Both the position numbers and the translations under genes were made by a program. This document shows positions 1 to 9,443 of a stretch of 64,000 nucleotides of DNA, one piece after another. This DNA comes from Alphaproteobacteria bacterium (lineage in GTDB: Bacteria; Pseudomonadota; Alphaproteobacteria; Micropepsales; Micropepsaceae), in the NCBI GenBank assembly GCA_016783965.1, contig JADHVO010000004.1, forward strand, positions 310,001 to 374,000. The letters run 5' to 3'. The notes under the pieces were generated by a model. The model was not told the DNA's origin, did no database searches, and saw only the letters and a list, made by a program, of their open reading frames with translations. Positions within the stretch are counted from its first letter, which is position 1, and each line of letters opens with the position of its first letter.

Positions 1-492
1 ATGGAGCTGAATCTGCGTTGCGTGCTGTTTCCGGATCAACCTGATGCGCCGGAAGACCACGCGCTGCGCTATGGGCCGCATACCGATTTCTCGGGCTTCA
101 CCATCCTCAGGCAGGACGATGCGCCCGGCGGGCTTCAGGTGAAGACGACGGACGGCTGGCGGGACGTGAAGCAGATTCCCGGGACGCTGGTAATCAATGC
201 GGGCGACTTGATCCAGCGCTGGACCAACGACCGCTGGGTGTCGAACGTGCACAGAGTAATCAATCCCCCTCCGTCCTTCGCACCTGACGGTGCTACGGAC
301 ACCTCCCCCACCAGCGGCTTCGCCGCGCGGGGGAGGCGGGGCGCAGCAAGACTGTCGATTGTCTTGTTCACCGGGCCGAACGTGGATGCGCAGATCGCCA
401 CCCTGCCCGGTTGCGGCGAATCGAAATACCCGCCAATCCTTGCCGGAGTTCACTCCGAGCAAAGGATGCGCGAAACCTATGGGGCTGTTTAA
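1..492 (+). CDS. 2-oxoglutarate/Fe(II)-dependent oxygenase, C-terminal part
   Basis: The C-terminal part of a non-haem Fe(II) oxygenase of the isopenicillin N synthase-like family; the 5' end lies outside the window. Seen: HTD (residues 27-29 of the visible part) and a second His in NVHRVINPP (His84) form the 2-His-1-Asp iron site, and RLS (117-119) is the R-x-S motif that binds 2-oxoglutarate. Between HRVINPP and RLSIV, where family members normally have a short turn, there are about 22 extra residues rich in Pro, Ser, Gly and Arg. They are encoded by a palindromic repeat (270-336) kept in frame. The natural substrate cannot be told from sequence. Confidence 0.85.
   Translation: MELNLRCVLFPDQPDAPEDHALRYGPHTDFSGFTILRQDDAPGGLQVKTTDGWRDVKQIPGTLVINAGDLIQRWTNDRWVSNVHRVINPPPSFAPDGATDTSPTSGFAARGRRGAARLSIVLFTGPNVDAQIATLPGCGESKYPPILAGVHSEQRMRETYGAV
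270..336. repeat. Two-hairpin palindromic element inserted in frame in a CDS
   Basis: Hairpin A: TCCGT (270-274) and ACGGA (295-299) around GCACC (280-284) and GGTGC (289-293). Hairpin B: CCTCCCCC (302-309) and GGGGGAGG (329-336), with GCGGC-TTC-GCCGC (314-326) nested inside. Elements with the same two-part plan occur between genes at 47797-47840 and 58265-58307. Here the element lies inside the oxygenase reading frame and adds about 22 codons. Confidence 0.75.
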
Positions 493-500
493 GCACACTG

Positions 501-590
501 TCATGCCCGCGAAGGCGGGCGCCCCGTCCACAAGGTGCGCAGCATCGCGCAGGACTGCTTTCTGGGTCCCCTCCTTCGCGGGGATGACAG
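501..590. repeat. Inverted-repeat element (TCATGCCCGCGAAGGCGGG type)
   Basis: Left end TCATGCCCGCGAAGGCGGG (501-519) and right end near 564-590 (GGGTCCC-CTCCTTCGCGGGGATGACA) form an imperfect inverted repeat of the kind scattered between genes in many alphaproteobacteria. Read in frame its ends give the familiar peptides MPAKAG and PSFAGMT. The right end contains the ATG (584) that is the likely start of the next gene. Confidence 0.75.
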
Positions 591-2110
591 TATTGTTCGT
601 GGCTGCGTTCGCACAGGCCGCCGCCCCGCTCTCGCGCGAGGCACAGGTGGCCGCTGTGATCGCGCGCTATGCGAACCAGCCGCCGCAATTGCGCGCGCTG
701 CTTCAGACCATGCCGAAGGGCGGTGACCTGCACAATCATCTCGACGGCTCGGTCTATGCCGAGGACTTCCTCAAATGGGCGAGCGAGGACGCGTTCTGCG
801 TCGCCAGGACCACGCGCGCGCTGACGCCGCCGCCGTGTACCGCCGACCAGGTGTCGGCTACCGGCCTCGCCGAACGCGATCCCGTGTTCTACCAGGCGAC
901 GATCGACGCGCTGTCGATGCGCAACTGGTCGCCGGGGAGCGGCACCGGCGAGTGGTCGGGCCATGACCACACCTTCGCGACCTTCGGGCGGTTCATCCCC
1001 GTTGGTTCGCGGCATCTGGGCGACATGCTGGCGGCGACGCGGCTGATCGCGGCGGCGGACCATGTGAACTACATCGAGCAGATGACCGATCCCGGCGCGG
1101 CGTTTTCGCCCGAACTGTTCGCGGACTCCATTCCGTTCAATGCGAACGATTTCGAGAAGAGCTATGCCGCGATCGCGCCGAAGCTGCCGGCGCTGGTCGC
1201 GGCGGCGCGTGCCGAATACGACGCGGCCGAAGCCAAGATGCGCGCGCAGCTGCGCTGCAGTGCCGTCGCGCTGCCGCCGGCCTGCGCAGTGAAGGTACAC
1301 TATCTCTACTACGTGGTGCGCACGCTGCCGCCCAAGCTGGTGTTCGCGCAGATGGCCCTGGGCTATGCGCTGACACTGGCCGATCAGCGCTTCGTGGGCA
1401 TGAACTTCGTGGCGCCGGAGGACGACGCGGTGGCGCTGCGCGACTTCAAACTGCACATGCAGATGTTTGCGTCTTTCCACGCGAAATATCCAAGAGTACG
1501 GCTGGCGCTACATGCTGGCGAGTTGACGCTTGGGTTGGTGCCGCGTGCCGAGCTGGGATTCCACATCCGCGACTCGGTCGAGATCGCGGGCGCCAACCGC
1601 ATCGGTCACGGTTACGCCATTGAATTCGAGAACGACCTGCCGTCGCTGTTGAGGGAGATGGCGCAAAAGAAGGTGGCGGTCGAGATCAACCTCACCAGCA
1701 ACCAGATCACCGCCGGAATTCCCGTCGTCGAAAATCCGATGGCGCTCTATCGCCAGGCGGGAGTGCCGGTGACGCTGTCGGCAGATGACGAGGGCGTGTT
1801 CCGCATCGACCTGACCCACGAATATGTGCGTGCAGTGACGGAGCAGAAGCTGGGTTATCGCGACCTGAAAGAATTGGCCCGCAACGGGTTGGAGTACAGC
1901 TTCGTGCCGGGCGACAGTCTGTGGATCGGAGGCAACCAGGCTAAAATCAACTTGGCGTGTGCGGGCAATGTACCGGGCGCGAAGCAGCCGAGCGCGCTGT
2001 GCGCCGCGTTCCTCGCCAGAAGCGAAAAGGCCATGATGCAATGGGACTTCGAGGCGGATATCGCCGAATATGAGAACGCGGTATTGGCAGGGCCGTTCGC
2101 GCGGCACTAA
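584..2110 (+). CDS. Exported adenosine deaminase-like metallohydrolase
   Basis: Adenosine/AMP deaminase superfamily, hydrolytic deamination of a purine nucleoside or a related compound. From the ATG at 584 (508 aa), seen: HNH (residues 50-52) as the first metal pair, LHAGEL with the third His and general-acid Glu, RIGHGYAIE with the next His, and SADDEG with the last metal-binding Asp. A short hydrophobic start ending AQA before APLSRE suggests export to the periplasm. In-frame ATGs at 479 and 503 would add a longer n-region, but that sequence is translated palindromic repeat, so 584 is preferred. It is longer than cytosolic adenosine deaminase (about 340 aa), with extra sequence between the first and middle motifs, as in secreted ADGF-like forms. 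Confidence 0.85.
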   Translation: MTVLFVAAFAQAAAPLSREAQVAAVIARYANQPPQLRALLQTMPKGGDLHNHLDGSVYAEDFLKWASEDAFCVARTTRALTPPPCTADQVSATGLAERDPVFYQATIDALSMRNWSPGSGTGEWSGHDHTFATFGRFIPVGSRHLGDMLAATRLIAAADHVNYIEQMTDPGAAFSPELFADSIPFNANDFEKSYAAIAPKLPALVAAARAEYDAAEAKMRAQLRCSAVALPPACAVKVHYLYYVVRTLPPKLVFAQMALGYALTLADQRFVGMNFVAPEDDAVALRDFKLHMQMFASFHAKYPRVRLALHAGELTLGLVPRAELGFHIRDSVEIAGANRIGHGYAIEFENDLPSLLREMAQKKVAVEINLTSNQITAGIPVVENPMALYRQAGVPVTLSADDEGVFRIDLTHEYVRAVTEQKLGYRDLKELARNGLEYSFVPGDSLWIGGNQAKINLACAGNVPGAKQPSALCAAFLARSEKAMMQWDFEADIAEYENAVLAGPFARH

Positions 2111-2181
2111 CGCAAACGTGTAGCGAGCCTGTCAAAGCCGCCGCGTAGATTGCGGCCCGCTGACTTGGGAGCAGTCACCGC

Positions 2182-2934
2182 ATGAAGCATGTTCTCCTCG
2201 GCGCTGTGGTCGCACTGTTGGCGATCGCCGGCGCGTTTCGTATCCCCTGTACCGCGCATGCCGACGCACCCGACACCATCGCAAAGGCCGTCGCCGACCC
2301 GACGCGCCCGAAAGACGACCGCGACGCCGATGCCATCCGCCTGCCGGCACAGACACTGGCGTTCGCGGGCGTAAAGCCCGGCATGATCGTGGGGGAGCTT
2401 TATCCCTGCGGCGGCTACTTCTCGCGGATGATCAGCGATGTGATCGGGCCGGGCGGCAAGGACTATGGCCTTGAGACCACGCGCTGGAAAGGCTGCGCCG
2501 AGGCGGACCAGAAGGTGATCGACGAAGGGCACAGGAACTTCTCGTTCGTCGCCGCGCCGTTCGGCGAATTCACCGCGCCCGAGAAATTCGACCTGTTCTG
2601 GATCACCCAGAACTACCACGACCTGCACATCAAGGAGTACGGCAATGTCGACATGGCCGCCTTCAACCGGAAGGTGTTCGACTCGCTTAAGCCGGGCGGC
2701 GTGTACTTCATCCTGGACCACCAGGCGGCGGGCAACCTCACCGACGACGAGATCGCCAAGGTACATCGCATCGCGAAGGCGCAGTTGATCGCGGAAGTCG
2801 AAGCCGCAGGCTTCAAGCTGGCGGACGAAGGCCACTTCCTGAACCGCCCAGGCGACGATCACACCAGGTCGATCTTCGACAAGGACATCCGCGGCAAGAC
2901 CGACCAGTACGCGCTGGAATTCGTGAAGCCCTAG
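2182..2934 (+). CDS. Exported methyltransferase-like protein
   Basis: 250 aa with a signal peptide (MKHVLLGAVVALLAIAGAF, cleavage near HADA). The rest matches exported proteins annotated as predicted methyltransferases (COG4798-like): GVKPGMIVGELYPCGGYFSR resembles a SAM-binding motif I, followed by ITQNYHDLH and LKPGGVYFILDHQA, where classical methyltransferases have their post-I motifs. Substrate unknown; true methyl transfer outside the cytoplasm is doubtful, so this may be a fold relative. Its stop shares the 4-bp CTAG with the stop of the convergent AraC gene. Confidence 0.7.
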   Translation: MKHVLLGAVVALLAIAGAFRIPCTAHADAPDTIAKAVADPTRPKDDRDADAIRLPAQTLAFAGVKPGMIVGELYPCGGYFSRMISDVIGPGGKDYGLETTRWKGCAEADQKVIDEGHRNFSFVAAPFGEFTAPEKFDLFWITQNYHDLHIKEYGNVDMAAFNRKVFDSLKPGGVYFILDHQAAGNLTDDEIAKVHRIAKAQLIAEVEAAGFKLADEGHFLNRPGDDHTRSIFDKDIRGKTDQYALEFVKP

Positions 2935-3800
2935 GCGTCGACCGCGATGTACATGTCGACATAGGTGCCTTTGCGCATCGGCTCGAAGTCGGCAGGATAG
3001 AGCTCGAAGTCGGGCGACGGCACGGTCTTGAGTCCCGACTTCGGCAGCAGTTCGCCCCAGATCACGGGCATCGCGGTCTGCATCTGCGGATGCAGCGCCG
3101 AACCGTCGAGCGTCAGGCGGAACACGGCGTAGGTGTGGCTGGCGATGTCGATGCGTTCGAAGCCATCGGGCAAGGGTGTGTCGCCTTTCACTTCCACACC
3201 GGCGATGTATTTCAGGCAGCCCTCGGTCTTGTCGATCATCTTGCACACGCCGTAGGTACGTGCGTCGGCCTGCCCGGCGAGTGGCAGGGCACGGATCAGC
3301 CGCGGCCAGAGTGCGGGGATACCGCTCTTGTTCTCCGCGTTGAACAGCGCACTGGGACCGGCAACGGTGAAGGCGGGGCGCTTTACCAGATCTGGCAGCT
3401 TGTCGACATTGGCTTTGGCCTTGGACGGCATAAGTGTCTCCGTAACAAGAAGGCGGCGCGGGGATTCGCGCTTGTACTGGCCGGGCGGCACGCCATAAGC
3501 GCGCCGGAAGGCGCGGGTGAACGCCTCCTGGCTCTCGAAACCGCAATCGAAGGCAAGATCGATCAGCGACGGCGGGCTGTCGCCCACAAGGCGCGCGGCC
3601 GCCTTCTCTAGGCGCACGGTGCGTACATAGTCCATGACGCTCTCGCCAAAGCGTGCCGTGAACAGGCGCGAGAAATGATAGGGCGAGAATCCGGCGATGG
3701 CGGCGAGTTCCGCCAAGACCATCGGTTCGTCGCGGTGCGCCTCGACATAGGCGAGCACATCGGCGAGGAAATCCGGCTCCGGCGGCGACATCTGGTTCAT
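2931..3800 (-). CDS. AraC-family regulator with GyrI-like C-terminal domain
   Basis: 289 aa from the ATG at 3800. N-terminal double helix-turn-helix of AraC type (about residues 10-110: ELAAIAGFSPYHFSRLFTAR, then DLAFDCGFESQEAFTRAFRR and GVPPGQYKR). The C-terminal half (about 130-289) is a GyrI/AraC effector-binding-like domain ending YVDMYIAVDA. Such one-component regulators respond to small amphipathic ligands. The reading frame continues upstream of 3800, but that sequence is low-quality antisense-like. Lies back-to-tail with the alpha/beta hydrolase (3848-4702), on the same strand, with a 47-bp gap. Confidence 0.85.
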   Translation of the reverse strand: MNQMSPPEPDFLADVLAYVEAHRDEPMVLAELAAIAGFSPYHFSRLFTARFGESVMDYVRTVRLEKAAARLVGDSPPSLIDLAFDCGFESQEAFTRAFRRAYGVPPGQYKRESPRRLLVTETLMPSKAKANVDKLPDLVKRPAFTVAGPSALFNAENKSGIPALWPRLIRALPLAGQADARTYGVCKMIDKTEGCLKYIAGVEVKGDTPLPDGFERIDIASHTYAVFRLTLDGSALHPQMQTAMPVIWGELLPKSGLKTVPSPDFELYPADFEPMRKGTYVDMYIAVDA

Positions 3801-3847
3801 GCCGTGCAGTATTGCAGAGGCTGCGCGGGCCGTCTTGACCGCGCTTG

Positions 3848-4702
3848 CTATACGGTCGCGGGTTGCGGCAGTGCAGCGGCGAATCTCAGCAACGCAGCGT
3901 CGAACGCTTCCGGCGCTTCGAGGAATGCGGCGTGGCCGCCGTCGAGCAGCGCAACGGTGTGGTGTGGAATGGTCAGCGCCGCCGCCTTCGAGCCGCCCCA
4001 CGACACGGCCTTGTCGTCCTTTGCCCACGCAAGCAGCACGGGGCATTTGACGGCCGGCAGCAGATGCCGCAGATCGGCTTCGGGCTTAGCGAAGTTCTGC
4101 CAGGCCTGCCGCAGCAAACCGGCCGTCTTGTATGCGTCGGCCACGATCTCCTCGCGGCGCCATGCGGCGGGCGCACCCGGCAGCACGGTTTCGTAGTAAC
4201 GCCGGAACTTGCGCGGATAGTCCTTGTCGCCGCGCTCGCCCTTCGCAAAGAAGCGCGCGTAGTGGTCGCAGACGATGCGCGCGAGCAGGCCGATTTTCTG
4301 CATCCCGCCGCTGTTGCACAGTGCCATCGCAGCAACGCGGTCGGGATGCGCGGCGGCATAGCGGATCGCGGTCGCGCCACCGATGGAACAGCCGATGATG
4401 CCGAACCGCTTCAGGCCCAGCGCATCAACCACGCCTTCGAGCAGCGCAGCGTAATGCCTCGGTGTCGGCGTGACGCCGTCGAAGGGCGATTGGCCGTGGC
4501 CGGGGAAATCGATGGCGTAAAAGGTGAACCGGCTGCCGAGCCGCTCGGCGAGCTTCACGAAATCGCGGGCGCCATGCGCGATGGCGTGAAGGCAGACGAT
4601 GGCTGGCCCCTGTCCCGCCCGCATCACCGCGATCTTCGTGCCTCCGACGTCGAGCATCACGGTCTGTGGGCCGGTCTGCACTGCAAGCGCTTGCATCGTC
4701 AT
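3848..4702 (-). CDS. Alpha/beta-fold hydrolase
   Basis: 284 aa. Seen: DFPGHGQS (oxyanion strand region), nucleophile elbow GCSIGG with the Ser, acid region LAWAKDDKAVS and catalytic His in LDGGHAAF. No signal peptide, so cytoplasmic. Substrate unknown (ester, lactone or C-C bond). It diverges from a TetR gene, and the gap holds two identical-length palindromes (4717-4755), so TetR control of this hydrolase is likely. Confidence 0.85.
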   Translation of the reverse strand: MTMQALAVQTGPQTVMLDVGGTKIAVMRAGQGPAIVCLHAIAHGARDFVKLAERLGSRFTFYAIDFPGHGQSPFDGVTPTPRHYAALLEGVVDALGLKRFGIIGCSIGGATAIRYAAAHPDRVAAMALCNSGGMQKIGLLARIVCDHYARFFAKGERGDKDYPRKFRRYYETVLPGAPAAWRREEIVADAYKTAGLLRQAWQNFAKPEADLRHLLPAVKCPVLLAWAKDDKAVSWGGSKAAALTIPHHTVALLDGGHAAFLEAPEAFDAALLRFAAALPQPATV

Positions 4703-4716
4703 GGCGGCACCTCGCG

Positions 4717-4755
4717 AGTGATATTGATATCACTTATAGTGATGAGAGTATCACT
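4717..4755. promoter_or_regulatory. Tandem TetR-type operators
   Basis: Two 18-bp palindromes: AGTGATATTGATATCACT (4717-4734, perfect 8-bp arms) and AGTGATGAGAGTATCACT (4738-4755, 6-bp arms). Starts are 21 bp apart, two helical turns, so two dimers could bind on one face. They sit between the divergent hydrolase and TetR genes. Confidence 0.8.
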
Positions 4756-4771
4756 TTGCAAGGGACGAGTC

Positions 4772-5323
4772 GTGCCCAGGACAACCGGCGATACCAGGGA
4801 AAGGCTGATCGACGCCTCGGCGCGCGAGTTCAGGGCGCATGGCTACGCTGGGACCGACACCAACCGCATCGCCGCCCGCGCCGGTTTTGCGCCCCAAACC
4901 TTCTATCGCCACTTCAAGGACAAGCTGGAGATATTCCTCGCCGTGTACCGGCGTTGGGAGGACGAGGAAGCGGCCGTGGTTGCCTCATTGGTGGAAAGGC
5001 GCGCGGGCGCCCGCGCGCTGGCGGACGCGATCGTCGCACACCACCGCGCCTATCTGCTGTTTCGCCGTTCGCTGCGCCAGCTGTCGGTCGAGAACCCGCA
5101 GGTGCGCAAGGCGCGGGCACAAAGCCGGCTGCGGCAACTGGAAAACACCGTCGCTCTGACCGGCCGCGGCACGATTGCGGCTTTGGCGCCCAGGCTCTTC
5201 CAGATCGAACGGCTGTCCGATGCCATTGCCGAGGGCGAGTTCATTGACCTGGGCGTGGATGAGGCGGCGGGTCTTGAGGCGCTCGCCGCGCTGTTGTCCG
5301 AACTGCGACTGCCCCGCGGCTAG
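4772..5323 (+). CDS. TetR-family transcriptional regulator
   Basis: 183 aa from GTG 4772. N-terminal DNA-binding domain: TRERLIDASAREFRAHGYAG then TNRIAARAGFAPQTFYRHFK. The C-terminal ligand domain shows no recognisable family. An upstream in-frame ATG at 4742 lies inside the second operator, so the GTG just after the palindromes is the better start. Probably represses itself and the divergent alpha/beta hydrolase. Confidence 0.85.
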   Translation: MPRTTGDTRERLIDASAREFRAHGYAGTDTNRIAARAGFAPQTFYRHFKDKLEIFLAVYRRWEDEEAAVVASLVERRAGARALADAIVAHHRAYLLFRRSLRQLSVENPQVRKARAQSRLRQLENTVALTGRGTIAALAPRLFQIERLSDAIAEGEFIDLGVDEAAGLEALAALLSELRLPRG

Positions 5324-5355
5324 CCCACCCGATTCTGTGGACACGTACGAGTTTT

Positions 5356-5472
5356 GTTCTCCGCCCGTTTTGGGCTGTCATACTAGTAGTACATTATGAG
5401 AACGATATATTGTATTTCCACGGAAATTCAGCGCATTACTCTGTGACTTGCAAACAAGAACAAAGTACGTAC
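5356..5472 (+). promoter_or_regulatory. Possible SOS (LexA) sites upstream of recA
   Basis: Alphaproteobacterial LexA sites are direct repeats GTTC-N7-GTTC (or GAAC-N7-GAAC). Two near matches lie here: GTTC-N7-GTTT (5356-5370) and GAAC-N7-GTAC (5458-5472), each one base off. Position relative to the promoter is unknown; no clear -35/-10 was picked. Confidence 0.35.
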
Positions 5473-5537
5473 ATTGCAGCACACAGGGCAGCGGCTTGGG
5501 TTTTCCGGGCCGCTCTGGAATAACGGAGGCGGTTCAC

Positions 5538-6617
5538 ATGGCACAGGCGGCTTTGCGGGTAGTGGGCAAGGAAGACAACGACAAGAAGCGGGCCCTGGAA
5601 GCCGCGCTCAGCCAGATCGACCGGGCCTTTGGGAAGGGCTCCGTCATGAAGATGGGGTCCAAGGATCTGGGTGTGGCGGCGGATGCCGTTTCGACCGGCT
5701 CGCTCGGGCTCGACATTGCGCTCGGCATCGGCGGGCTCCCCCGCGGCCGTATCATTGAGGTGTACGGACCGGAATCGTCGGGCAAGACGACCCTGGCGCT
5801 GCATGTGGTGGCAGAGGTCCAGAAGAAGGGCGGCATCGCGGCCTATATCGACGCTGAGCACGCCATGGACCCGGTCTATGCCAAGAAGCTGGGCGTCGAC
5901 ATCGACGAGATGCTGATCAGCCAGCCCGACACCGGTGAGCAGGCGCTTGAAATTTGCGACACGCTCGTGCGTTCCGGTGGCGTCGACATCGTGGTGGTCG
6001 ATTCCGTTGCTGCGCTGACGCCGAAGGCCGAGCTGGAAGGCGAAATGGGCGACCAATTGCCCGGTTTGCAGGCCCGTCTGATGAGCCAGGCGCTGCGCAA
6101 GCTGACCGGCTCGATCTCCAAGTCGAACACCATCGTGCTGTTCATCAACCAGATCCGCATGAAGATCGGCATCATGTTCGGCAACCCGGAGACGACCACG
6201 GGCGGCAACGCGCTGAAATTCTATTCCTCCGTGCGTCTCGACATCCGCCGCATCGGCGCGATCAAGGACCATGACGAGGTGATCGGCAACCAAACCCGCG
6301 TGAAGGTGGTGAAGAACAAGGTCGCGCCACCCTTCAAGCAGGTCGAGTTCGACATCATGTACGGCGCCGGGATCTCCAAGACCGGCGAGCTGCTGGACCT
6401 GGGCGTGAAGGCAGGCGTAGTGGAGAAGTCCGGCTCCTGGTTCTCCTATGACGGCGACCGCATCGGCCAGGGCCGCGAAGCCGCCAAGACCTTCCTTTCG
6501 ACCAACCGCGACATCGCGGAGAAGATCGAAGCCGCGATCCGCGGCTCGGTCGGGCTGATCGGCCAGAACATGGCCGCCGGCGAAAGCGACAAGGATGAGG
6601 ACGACGACGAGGAATAG
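5538..6617 (+). CDS. recA: RecA recombinase
   Basis: 359 aa; homologous recombination and SOS co-protease. Seen: Walker [19 protein letters not shown] (Walker B), the [14 protein letters not shown] and FINQIR loop region, and an acidic tail (DKDEDDDEE). Length is usual for the family. The reading frame runs upstream to 5448, but GGAGG at 5525-5529 lies 8 bp before ATG 5538, which matches the family N-terminus. Followed by a strong terminator and then alaS, a gene order common in Alphaproteobacteria. Confidence 0.98.
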   Translation: MAQAALRVVGKEDNDKKRALEAALSQIDRAFGKGSVMKMGSKDLGVAADAVSTGSLGLDIALGIGGLPRGRIIEVYGPESSGKTTLALHVVAEVQKKGGIAAYIDAEHAMDPVYAKKLGVDIDEMLISQPDTGEQALEICDTLVRSGGVDIVVVDSVAALTPKAELEGEMGDQLPGLQARLMSQALRKLTGSISKSNTIVLFINQIRMKIGIMFGNPETTTGGNALKFYSSVRLDIRRIGAIKDHDEVIGNQTRVKVVKNKVAPPFKQVEFDIMYGAGISKTGELLDLGVKAGVVEKSGSWFSYDGDRIGQGREAAKTFLSTNRDIAEKIEAAIRGSVGLIGQNMAAGESDKDEDDDEE

Positions 6618-6675
6618 GCCTCGGTTCAGTCCAGACGACTGTTGTTCCTTTTAGGCATGAGAGGAACGACTCCGG

Positions 6676-6716
6676 CGAAAGGGCGCCCCCGCCAACGGGG
6701 CGCCCTTTCGTTTCTC
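6676..6716 (+). terminator. Rho-independent terminator after recA
   Basis: Perfect 14-bp stem (6676-6689 with 6697-6710), loop CGCCAAC, followed by a short T-rich tract. Confidence 0.85.
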
Positions 6717-6797
6717 TGTCCGGGCGGACGCGGCGGATTGGCCGCTATTCCGGGGCTGGGGATGACACAAAACCCTATGAACGCTACATAAATCCCC

Positions 6798-9443
6798 ATG
6801 ACCACCAGCCTTGCCGACATCCGTACGTCGTTCATCGAGTTCTTCCGGGACCGCCAGCACGCGGTGGTGCCGTCGTCGCCGCTCGTCCCGCGCAACGACC
6901 CCACCCTGATGTTCACCAATGCGGGCATGGTGCAGTTCAAGAACGCCTTTACCGGGCAGGAGAAGCTGCCGTTCAAGCGCGCGACCAGCGTGCAGAAATG
7001 CGTGCGCGCTGGCGGCAAGCACAACGACCTGGACAATGTCGGCTACACCCAGCGCCACCACACCTTCTTCGAGATGCTGGGCAATTTCTCGTTCGGCGAC
7101 TACTTCAAGGAAGCCGCGATCGAATATGCCTGGGACTACGTCTCCAAGACGGTGAAGCTTCCCAAGGACAAGCTGTGGGTCACGGTCTATCCGACCGACG
7201 AGCAGGCGCGCCTGCTCTGGAAGAAGATCGCCGGCATCAGCGACGACCGCATTGTCGGCCATGAGAGCAACCTGTGGGCGATGGGTCCGCTCGGCCCCTG
7301 CGGCTACTGCTCGGAGATCTTCTACGACCAGGGTGAGGGCATCGAAGGCGGTCCGCCCGGCAGCGCGGAGGAAGACGGCGACCGGTTCCTCGAGTTCTGG
7401 AATCTGGTGTTCATGCAGTTCGAACAGATCGACGAGAACACGCGGGTCGATCTTCCCAGGCCGTCGATCGACACCGGCATGGGGCTGGAGCGCATTGCCG
7501 CGCTACTCCAGGGCGTGCAGTCGAACTACGACACCGACCTGTTCCGTCACCTGATCGCAGCCTCGGTCGAAGCGAGCGGCGCGAAGGCGGAGGGCGAGGC
7601 AAGGTTCAGCCACCGCGTGATCGCGGACCACCTGCGCTCGACCTCGTTCCTGATTGCGGACGGCGTTCTGCCGTCAAACGAAGGCCGCGGCTATGTGCTT
7701 CGCCGCATCATGCGCCGCGCCATGCGCCATGCGCACCTGATCGGCGCGAAGGACCCGCTGATGCATCGGCTCGTGCCGACGCTGGTAGCCGAAATGGGCG
7801 CCGCCTATCCGGAGCTCAAGCGCGCAGAACCGCTGGTCACCGAGACGCTCAAACTCGAGGAAATCCGCTTCCGCGAGACCCTGGCGCGCGGCCTGAAGCT
7901 GCTGGACGAAGCGACCACGGGCATGGGCAAGGGCGCGACGCTTCCGGGCGAGACGGCATTCAAGCTCTACGACACCTACGGCTTTCCGCTCGACCTGACG
8001 CAGGACGCGCTGAAGGCGAAGGACATCGCGGTCGATACCGACGGCTTCACCGCAGCGATGGCGCGTCAGAAGGCGGAAGCCCGCAAGGCGTGGGCCGGGT
8101 CGGGTGAGACGGCGGACGAATCCAAGTGGTTCGAGGTGCGAGACGAATTCGGATCGACCGAGTTCCTCGGCTACGACACCGAGACCGCCGAGGGCAACGT
8201 GCTCGCACTGTTCAAGAACGGCGCCCGCGCGAACGGGGCCACCGCCGGCGAAACCGTGCTGGTGCTCACCAACCAGACGCCGTTTTATGCGGAGTCGGGC
8301 GGCCAGGTCGGCGATCAGGGCACGATGACAGGGCCGAAGGGCGAAGCGCTGGTCGAGGACACTGAGAAGAAGCTCGGCAGCCTGCATGTGCATGTCGTGA
8401 AGGTGACCAGCGGCTCGCTGAAGGTCGGCGATGCGGTCGATCTGAAAGTCGACAGCGAGAAGCGCCGCGCGACGCGCGCAAACCACTCGGCGACGCACCT
8501 GCTGCATGCCGCGCTCAAGCGCGTACTGGGCGGCCATGTGCAGCAAAAGGGTTCGCTGGTCGCGCCCGACCGGTTGCGCTTCGACTTCTCCCATCCCAAG
8601 CCTGTCAGCCATGACGAGCTTGAGCGCATCGAGTCGATGGTGAACGAAGTGATCCGCCAGAACTCCGACACGCTGACGCGGCTGATGCCGACGACGCAGG
8701 CGGTGGCGGAAGGTGCGGAGGCCCTGTTCGGAGAGAAATACGGCGACGAGGTGCGCGTGCTGTCGATGGGCGTTGACGGCGACAAGACATACTCGGTTGA
8801 GCTGTGCGGCGGCACGCATGTGCGCCGGCTGGGCGACATCGGTCTGTTCACGATACTGGCGGAGAGCGCGGTGGCCGCCGGCGTACGGCGCATCGAGGCG
8901 CTGACGTCCGAAGGCGCGCGCAAATTCCTGTCCGGCCAGGCGGACATCGCCAAGGAAGCGGCAGCCGCGCTCAAGACATCGCCCGCCGATCTCGCGGCGC
9001 GCGTACTTGCATTGTCGGAAGAGCGGCGCCGGCTCGAGCGCGAGCTGTCGGACGCCAAGAAGGCGCTGGCGCTGGCAGGGCCTTCGCGCAGCAGTGAAAG
9101 CGACGGCGCCAAGACCATCGCGGGCATGAAGACGATCCTGCGCGTGGTCGAGGGCGTGAACGCCAAGGACCTGAAGGGGTTGGCGGATGACGCCAAACAG
9201 AAGCTCGGCTCGGGCGTCGTGGCCTTCGTCGCAGTGGCCGACGGGCGCGCGTCATTGGTGGTCGGTGTGACCGACGACCTGACCAAGAAGATCAATGCGG
9301 TCGACCTGGTGAAGCTCGGTGCCGAGGCGCTGGGCGGCAAGGGTGGCGGCGGGCGGCCCGACATGGCGCAGGCGGGTGGCCCCGATGGCGCGAAAGCGGC
9401 TGACGCGCTCGCGGCCATCGAGCATCGGTTGAACGCGGCATGA
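6798..9443 (+). CDS. alaS: Alanyl-tRNA synthetase
   Basis: 881 aa, full length. Charges tRNA-Ala. Seen in order: class II catalytic core ([28 protein letters not shown]), central tRNA-recognition region, editing domain with [12 protein letters not shown] and CGGTHVRR (zinc ligands for deacylating Ser/Gly-tRNA), and C-Ala/DHHA1 end with [16 protein letters not shown]. No clear Shine-Dalgarno is visible before the ATG. The stop overlaps the start of the channel gene by 4 bp (ATGA). Confidence 0.98.
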   Translation: MTTSLADIRTSFIEFFRDRQHAVVPSSPLVPRNDPTLMFTNAGMVQFKNAFTGQEKLPFKRATSVQKCVRAGGKHNDLDNVGYTQRHHTFFEMLGNFSFGDYFKEAAIEYAWDYVSKTVKLPKDKLWVTVYPTDEQARLLWKKIAGISDDRIVGHESNLWAMGPLGPCGYCSEIFYDQGEGIEGGPPGSAEEDGDRFLEFWNLVFMQFEQIDENTRVDLPRPSIDTGMGLERIAALLQGVQSNYDTDLFRHLIAASVEASGAKAEGEARFSHRVIADHLRSTSFLIADGVLPSNEGRGYVLRRIMRRAMRHAHLIGAKDPLMHRLVPTLVAEMGAAYPELKRAEPLVTETLKLEEIRFRETLARGLKLLDEATTGMGKGATLPGETAFKLYDTYGFPLDLTQDALKAKDIAVDTDGFTAAMARQKAEARKAWAGSGETADESKWFEVRDEFGSTEFLGYDTETAEGNVLALFKNGARANGATAGETVLVLTNQTPFYAESGGQVGDQGTMTGPKGEALVEDTEKKLGSLHVHVVKVTSGSLKVGDAVDLKVDSEKRRATRANHSATHLLHAALKRVLGGHVQQKGSLVAPDRLRFDFSHPKPVSHDELERIESMVNEVIRQNSDTLTRLMPTTQAVAEGAEALFGEKYGDEVRVLSMGVDGDKTYSVELCGGTHVRRLGDIGLFTILAESAVAAGVRRIEALTSEGARKFLSGQADIAKEAAAALKTSPADLAARVLALSEERRRLERELSDAKKALALAGPSRSSESDGAKTIAGMKTILRVVEGVNAKDLKGLADDAKQKLGSGVVAFVAVADGRASLVVGVTDDLTKKINAVDLVKLGAEALGGKGGGGRPDMAQAGGPDGAKAADALAAIEHRLNAA

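Noticed and set aside
3845..4771. N-terminal extension of the TetR frame by about 300 codons
   Set aside because: It is antisense to the alpha/beta hydrolase and crosses the operators; GTG 4772 gives the normal TetR length.
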